Source: Geomonas agri (GTDB lineage Bacteria; Desulfobacterota; Desulfuromonadia; Geobacterales; Geobacteraceae). From it: a stretch of DNA of 64,000 nt. The notes beneath the pieces are model-generated. The model saw nothing but the letters and a program-made list of their open reading frames with translations. It searched no databases and had not been told where the DNA came from. Position 1 is the first letter of the stretch. Each line of letters opens with the position of its first letter. Positions 61,635 to 64,000 of the stretch are shown in pieces. Position numbers and translations under genes: made by a program. The DNA lies in assembly GCF_020179605.1 (NCBI RefSeq), contig NZ_JAINZO010000002.1, positions 310,001 through 374,000 on the forward strand, written 5' to 3'.

Positions 61635-63077
61635 ATGACAACCACGGCACGTTTTCGTTTTACACTCCGGCTCATAGCGGTACTGGCCCTGGTACTTTTG
61701 CCGCTGCAGCTCTTCGCGGCACCCCCTCTCCCCAAGCTGGCTGCCCCGCCCGAAGGCGAGCGCTGGTTCAGCATCATCATGGGCGACGAACAGGTCGGCT
61801 TCGGCCAGACCACCGTTACCCGCACCGCAGACGGCTACCAGATCTCCTCGCGCGGCAGCGTGAAGATGAAGGTCATGGGCTTCTCCCGCGAGGCAAGCTC
61901 CACCGAATCGTACCATGTGGCTCCCGACCTGACCCTGCGCTCGTTCCAGGTGCAGAATCGGATCGATGGCAGCCTCGTCGACATCGACGGCGCAGTGACC
62001 CCCAAGGGGATCACGGTGCACACACGGTCGGCCAACGGTAACAAGGACCGAACCCTGAAAGTGAAAGGGGCGGTTTACCCGCCGCACGCATTGAACCTGT
62101 ACCCGCTCATGCAAGGGGCCGTGCCGGGCAAGACCTACAAGATCCAGTACCTCGACCCGGAAGCAGTGAAGGTGAAACAGGCCAAGGTCGAGGTAGTCGG
62201 TCCGGAGACCCTGGACGGCAAGCAGGTGGTGCACCTGAAAAACGACCTCTACACCATGGTGGACAACGACATCTGGGTAGACATGGCGGGCAACGTCCTG
62301 AAAGAATCGGTGCGGGACGGGCTGGTGCTCACGGTGGCGCGGGACGAAGTAACCGCGCGGGCCGAGCTGACGGAAGCGGCCATGGGCAAGAAGGACCTGG
62401 TGTACGACTTCAGCCTGATACGGGTCACCCCTCCCCTGGAGCATCCGGAGCGGCTGCAGAAACTGGTATTGCAGATAACGGGCATCCCCGCACAGCAGCG
62501 CTTGCTGCAGGGCAAGTGGCAAAGTGCGGAGCGCCAGCCGGACGGCAGCGTCATCATCATCCTCCCCAACCCCGGCCCTGCCGCTGAAGAAGTCCCCACC
62601 CAGGCGGACCTGCAACCCGGCGAACGAACGCCCAGCGACAATCCCGAGATCGTCTCGCACATGAAAGCGATCGTCGGGGACGAGAAGGATCCCGCCAAAA
62701 GAGTCGCTCTCCTGGCGGCGTGGGTCGCCGGCAACATCAAGGCCGACGTGATCGACTCGCAGTCGCCACTGGAAACGTTGCAGAAAGCGCGCGGCAACTG
62801 CCAGAGCCACGCCCGGCTCTACGTGTCCCTGGCGCGGGCCGCCGGCATCCCTACCCGCTTCGTGTCGGGCCTGGTGTACCAGGGGGACGGGTTCCTATAC
62901 CACAGCTGGGCGGAAAGCTACCTGGATGGGAGATGGGTCTCGGTCGATCCCACTTTTAACCAGGTCCCTGCCGACCTCACCCACATCAAGCTGGTTGAGG
63001 GAGAGTCGCTGGACGAGATAGGGAGCATCGCCGGCATGATCGGCAGGGCACGGGCCAAGGTTCTGGAGAAGCGTTAA
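61635..63077 (+). CDS. Secreted transglutaminase-like (cysteine protease fold) protein
   Basis: The 480-residue protein starts at ATG 61635 after AGGAGGAAG; the upstream in-frame Met lacks a ribosome site. A Sec signal (about 1-28, ending L-F-A-A) is followed by ~330 residues of beta-rich sequence. The transglutaminase core has the triad C389 (G-N-C-Q-S-H-A-R), H423 (Y-H-S-W-A-E) and D438 (V-D-P-T). Bacterial relatives are periplasmic proteases or peptide-modifying enzymes; the substrate is unknown. Divergent from the sensor-activator locus and terminated by a strong hairpin. Confidence 0.88.
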   Translation: MTTTARFRFTLRLIAVLALVLLPLQLFAAPPLPKLAAPPEGERWFSIIMGDEQVGFGQTTVTRTADGYQISSRGSVKMKVMGFSREASSTESYHVAPDLTLRSFQVQNRIDGSLVDIDGAVTPKGITVHTRSANGNKDRTLKVKGAVYPPHALNLYPLMQGAVPGKTYKIQYLDPEAVKVKQAKVEVVGPETLDGKQVVHLKNDLYTMVDNDIWVDMAGNVLKESVRDGLVLTVARDEVTARAELTEAAMGKKDLVYDFSLIRVTPPLEHPERLQKLVLQITGIPAQQRLLQGKWQSAERQPDGSVIIILPNPGPAAEEVPTQADLQPGERTPSDNPEIVSHMKAIVGDEKDPAKRVALLAAWVAGNIKADVIDSQSPLETLQKARGNCQSHARLYVSLARAAGIPTRFVSGLVYQGDGFLYHSWAESYLDGRWVSVDPTFNQVPADLTHIKLVEGESLDEIGSIAGMIGRARAKVLEKR

Positions 63078-63103
63078 ACGTCAGTCAAGCCACTTTAAAA
63101 ACG

Positions 63104-63139
63104 AAGCGGGGCGGATCACCAGATCCGCCCCGCTTTTTT
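63104..63139. terminator. Strong terminator after the transglutaminase-like gene (bidirectional)
   Basis: AAGCGGGGCGGATC (63104-63117) and GATCCGCCCCGCTT (63122-63135) form a perfect 14-bp stem with loop ACCA, followed by TTTT. The minus strand also has a T-rich end, which suits the 45-residue gene beyond. Confidence 0.95.
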
Positions 63140-63164
63140 CGTACTTGCCTCGGCTAGCACGCGC

Positions 63165-63302
63165 CTAGTGGCAGGCCTGAGCCGCAGCCACGCTGAGCCC
63201 ATTCTCCCGCGCAGCTTTCTTCACGCTGCTCCTGTAGCAGGCTATCTGAACCAGTATCACCAACACGTAGACCACTCCAACCGCAATAAAGAAACCACCC
63301 AT
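63165..63302 (-). CDS. 45-residue single-span membrane protein
   Basis: The frame starts at ATG 63300-63302, which has GGGAG upstream, and ends at TAG 63165-63167. One hydrophobic helix (about 4-22, G-F-F-I-A-V-G-V-V-Y-V-L-V-I-L-V-Q-I-A) is followed by a basic cytoplasmic tail (S-S-V-K-K-A-A-R-E-N-G). A start 15 bases earlier at ATG 63315-63317 lacks a ribosome site. Function unknown. Confidence 0.6.
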   Translation of the reverse strand: MGGFFIAVGVVYVLVILVQIACYRSSVKKAARENGLSVAAAQACH

Positions 63303-63523
63303 CTGTCTCGCTCCCATGTATTGAATTCGCCACGGCAGAGGACATTCTCGACCGGCAGGCGCACATTCTAATGAGCAGGATGCATGCCGCTGGCCTCCCA
63401 CTGGAGGGATGAGTGTAAATTCGAGCGGTTAAGTCTCGACCTGTGGCGCTTGCAGCCGAGACCTGTGCGAAAGTGGGACGCTAAACTGTCTCAATAGCTA
63501 ACGAGGGTGTTGCACGTGACACG

Positions 63524-63550
63524 AAAAAGGGCGACCGGTGGGGTCGCCCT
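63524..63550 (-). terminator. Terminator after the ABC ATPase gene
   Basis: On the minus strand AGGGCGAC (63550-63543) and GTCGCCCT (63535-63528) form an 8-bp stem with a 7-base loop, followed by TTTTT. It lies 22 bases past the stop. The gap 63303-63523 shows no other feature. Confidence 0.88.
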
Positions 63551-63571
63551 GTGGGTGAAGTGGTGGAAGAA

Positions 63572-64000
63572 TCATTTTTTTCGAGACATCGCGTCTACCA
63601 TCTCCCGGCGTGCCTCGCCGATGGTGAGGGGAAGGCGGCTGAAGGGGAGCCCCTCCTCGTGCTTCAACTGGTAGATCAGTTCGGCGATGTGGGGGAGGCG
63701 CAGCTTGACGTTGGCCAACTCCTCCGGGGCGGTGAAGACTTCTTCGGGGGCGCCGCCGCGAACCAGGCGCCCCTTGCTCAGGATGTGAAGCTGGTGCAGG
63801 AAGATGGGAACGAGGTCGACGCTGTGGGTGGCCATGACGATGGTGACGCCGTGGTCGCGGTTTAGCCGGGTCAACAGTTCCATCATCCGGTACTCGCCCA
63901 TCGGGTCCAGCCCGGCGGTCGGCTCGTCCAGGAGCAGGATCTCGTGCCCCATGGCCAGGAGGCCGGCGATGCAGACCCTCTTCTTCTGGCCATAGCTCAG
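63572..64000 (-). CDS. ABC transporter ATP-binding protein, cobalt/nickel (CbiO/ECF) type, partial
   Basis: The frame runs off the right edge, so the N-terminal Walker A part is missing. Visible are the ABC signature L-S-Y-G-Q-K-K-R-V, Walker B I-L-L-L-D-E-P-T-A-G-L-D-P, and the H-loop V-M-A-T-H-S-V-D-L. The order and the G-E-Y-R-M-M-E-L-L tail are typical of energy-coupling-factor ATPases (CbiO-like) for Co/Ni or vitamin import. The permease genes would lie beyond the window. Confidence 0.85.
   Translation of the reverse strand: MSYGQKKRVCIAGLLAMGHEILLLDEPTAGLDPMGEYRMMELLTRLNRDHGVTIVMATHSVDLVPIFLHQLHILSKGRLVRGGAPEEVFTAPEELANVKLRLPHIAELIYQLKHEEGLPFSRLPLTIGEARREMVDAMSRKK

Overview
The window looks like chromosomal DNA of a Geobacter-type bacterium (Desulfuromonadia; Geobacter, Geomonas or Citrifermentans-like). 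This is inferred from the high G+C content, the flhA-flhF-flhG-fliA-flgF-flgG-flgA-flgH and flgI-flgJ-flgM-flgN-flgK-flgL gene orders, sigma-54 and sigma-28 promoters on motility genes, a secreted protein resembling the N-terminal domain of OmcA/MtrC cytochromes, and many short palindromic repeats between housekeeping genes. I saw no prophage, insertion sequence, CRISPR array, rRNA or tRNA. Both end genes are cut by the window.

Layout. 1-6446 (minus): two TPR/glycosyltransferase giants, one of them a threefold internal repeat, and a GT-B glycosyltransferase behind a sigma-54-like promoter. 6591-21586 (minus): a flagellar block of motB, motA, flbD, flgL-K-N-M-J-I and flgH-A-G-F, then fliA, flhG, flhF and flhA. 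The flhA operon starts at a perfect -24/-12 sigma-54 promoter, and two downstream units (flgI... and flbD-motA-motB) start at FliA (sigma-28) promoters. This reads as an early-to-late flagellar cascade. 21763-27379: an Omp85-type outer membrane protein, an FRG-domain protein, a MocR regulator divergent from a secreted OmcA/MtrC-like protein without haems, and a YhcC radical SAM protein. 27514-41793: a JAB-DinG fusion helicase, comF, a LUD protein, an iron-sulfur flavoprotein, the proB-proA-nadD-rsfS-rlmH(-gpmI) housekeeping run, a PiT/DUF47 phosphate transport pair and radC. 42201-50136: a YdbL/AsmA-like envelope pair, an N-terminally extended GAPDH and small membrane proteins. 50129-58458: a K+ channel, a GntR regulator, selA, ispD-ispF, glnS and cysS.

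The most unusual part is 58496-61480. A 760-residue one-component regulator fuses two 4Fe-4S motifs, an [FeFe]-hydrogenase-like H-cluster domain and a further Fe-S motif to a sigma-54 AAA+ and Fis-HTH activator. The four cysteines that hold the H-cluster are kept, but the proton-relay cysteine is His. A 9-8-9 dyad overlaps its own promoter. A second dyad with the same geometry lies about 110 bp upstream of a sigma-54-like promoter for a 59-residue ribbon-helix-helix protein that is too short for usual ORF cut-offs. Just upstream of the regulator, on the same strand, is a compact unit with a near-consensus promoter, two hairpins and a T9 terminator: a candidate ~80-nt small RNA or attenuating leader with an anti-Shine-Dalgarno-like CCCUCCU loop. 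Together these look like a self-contained redox or H2-sensing regulatory module.

The window ends with a secreted transglutaminase-like protein, a 45-residue membrane protein and the 3' part of a cobalt/nickel-type ABC ATPase gene.
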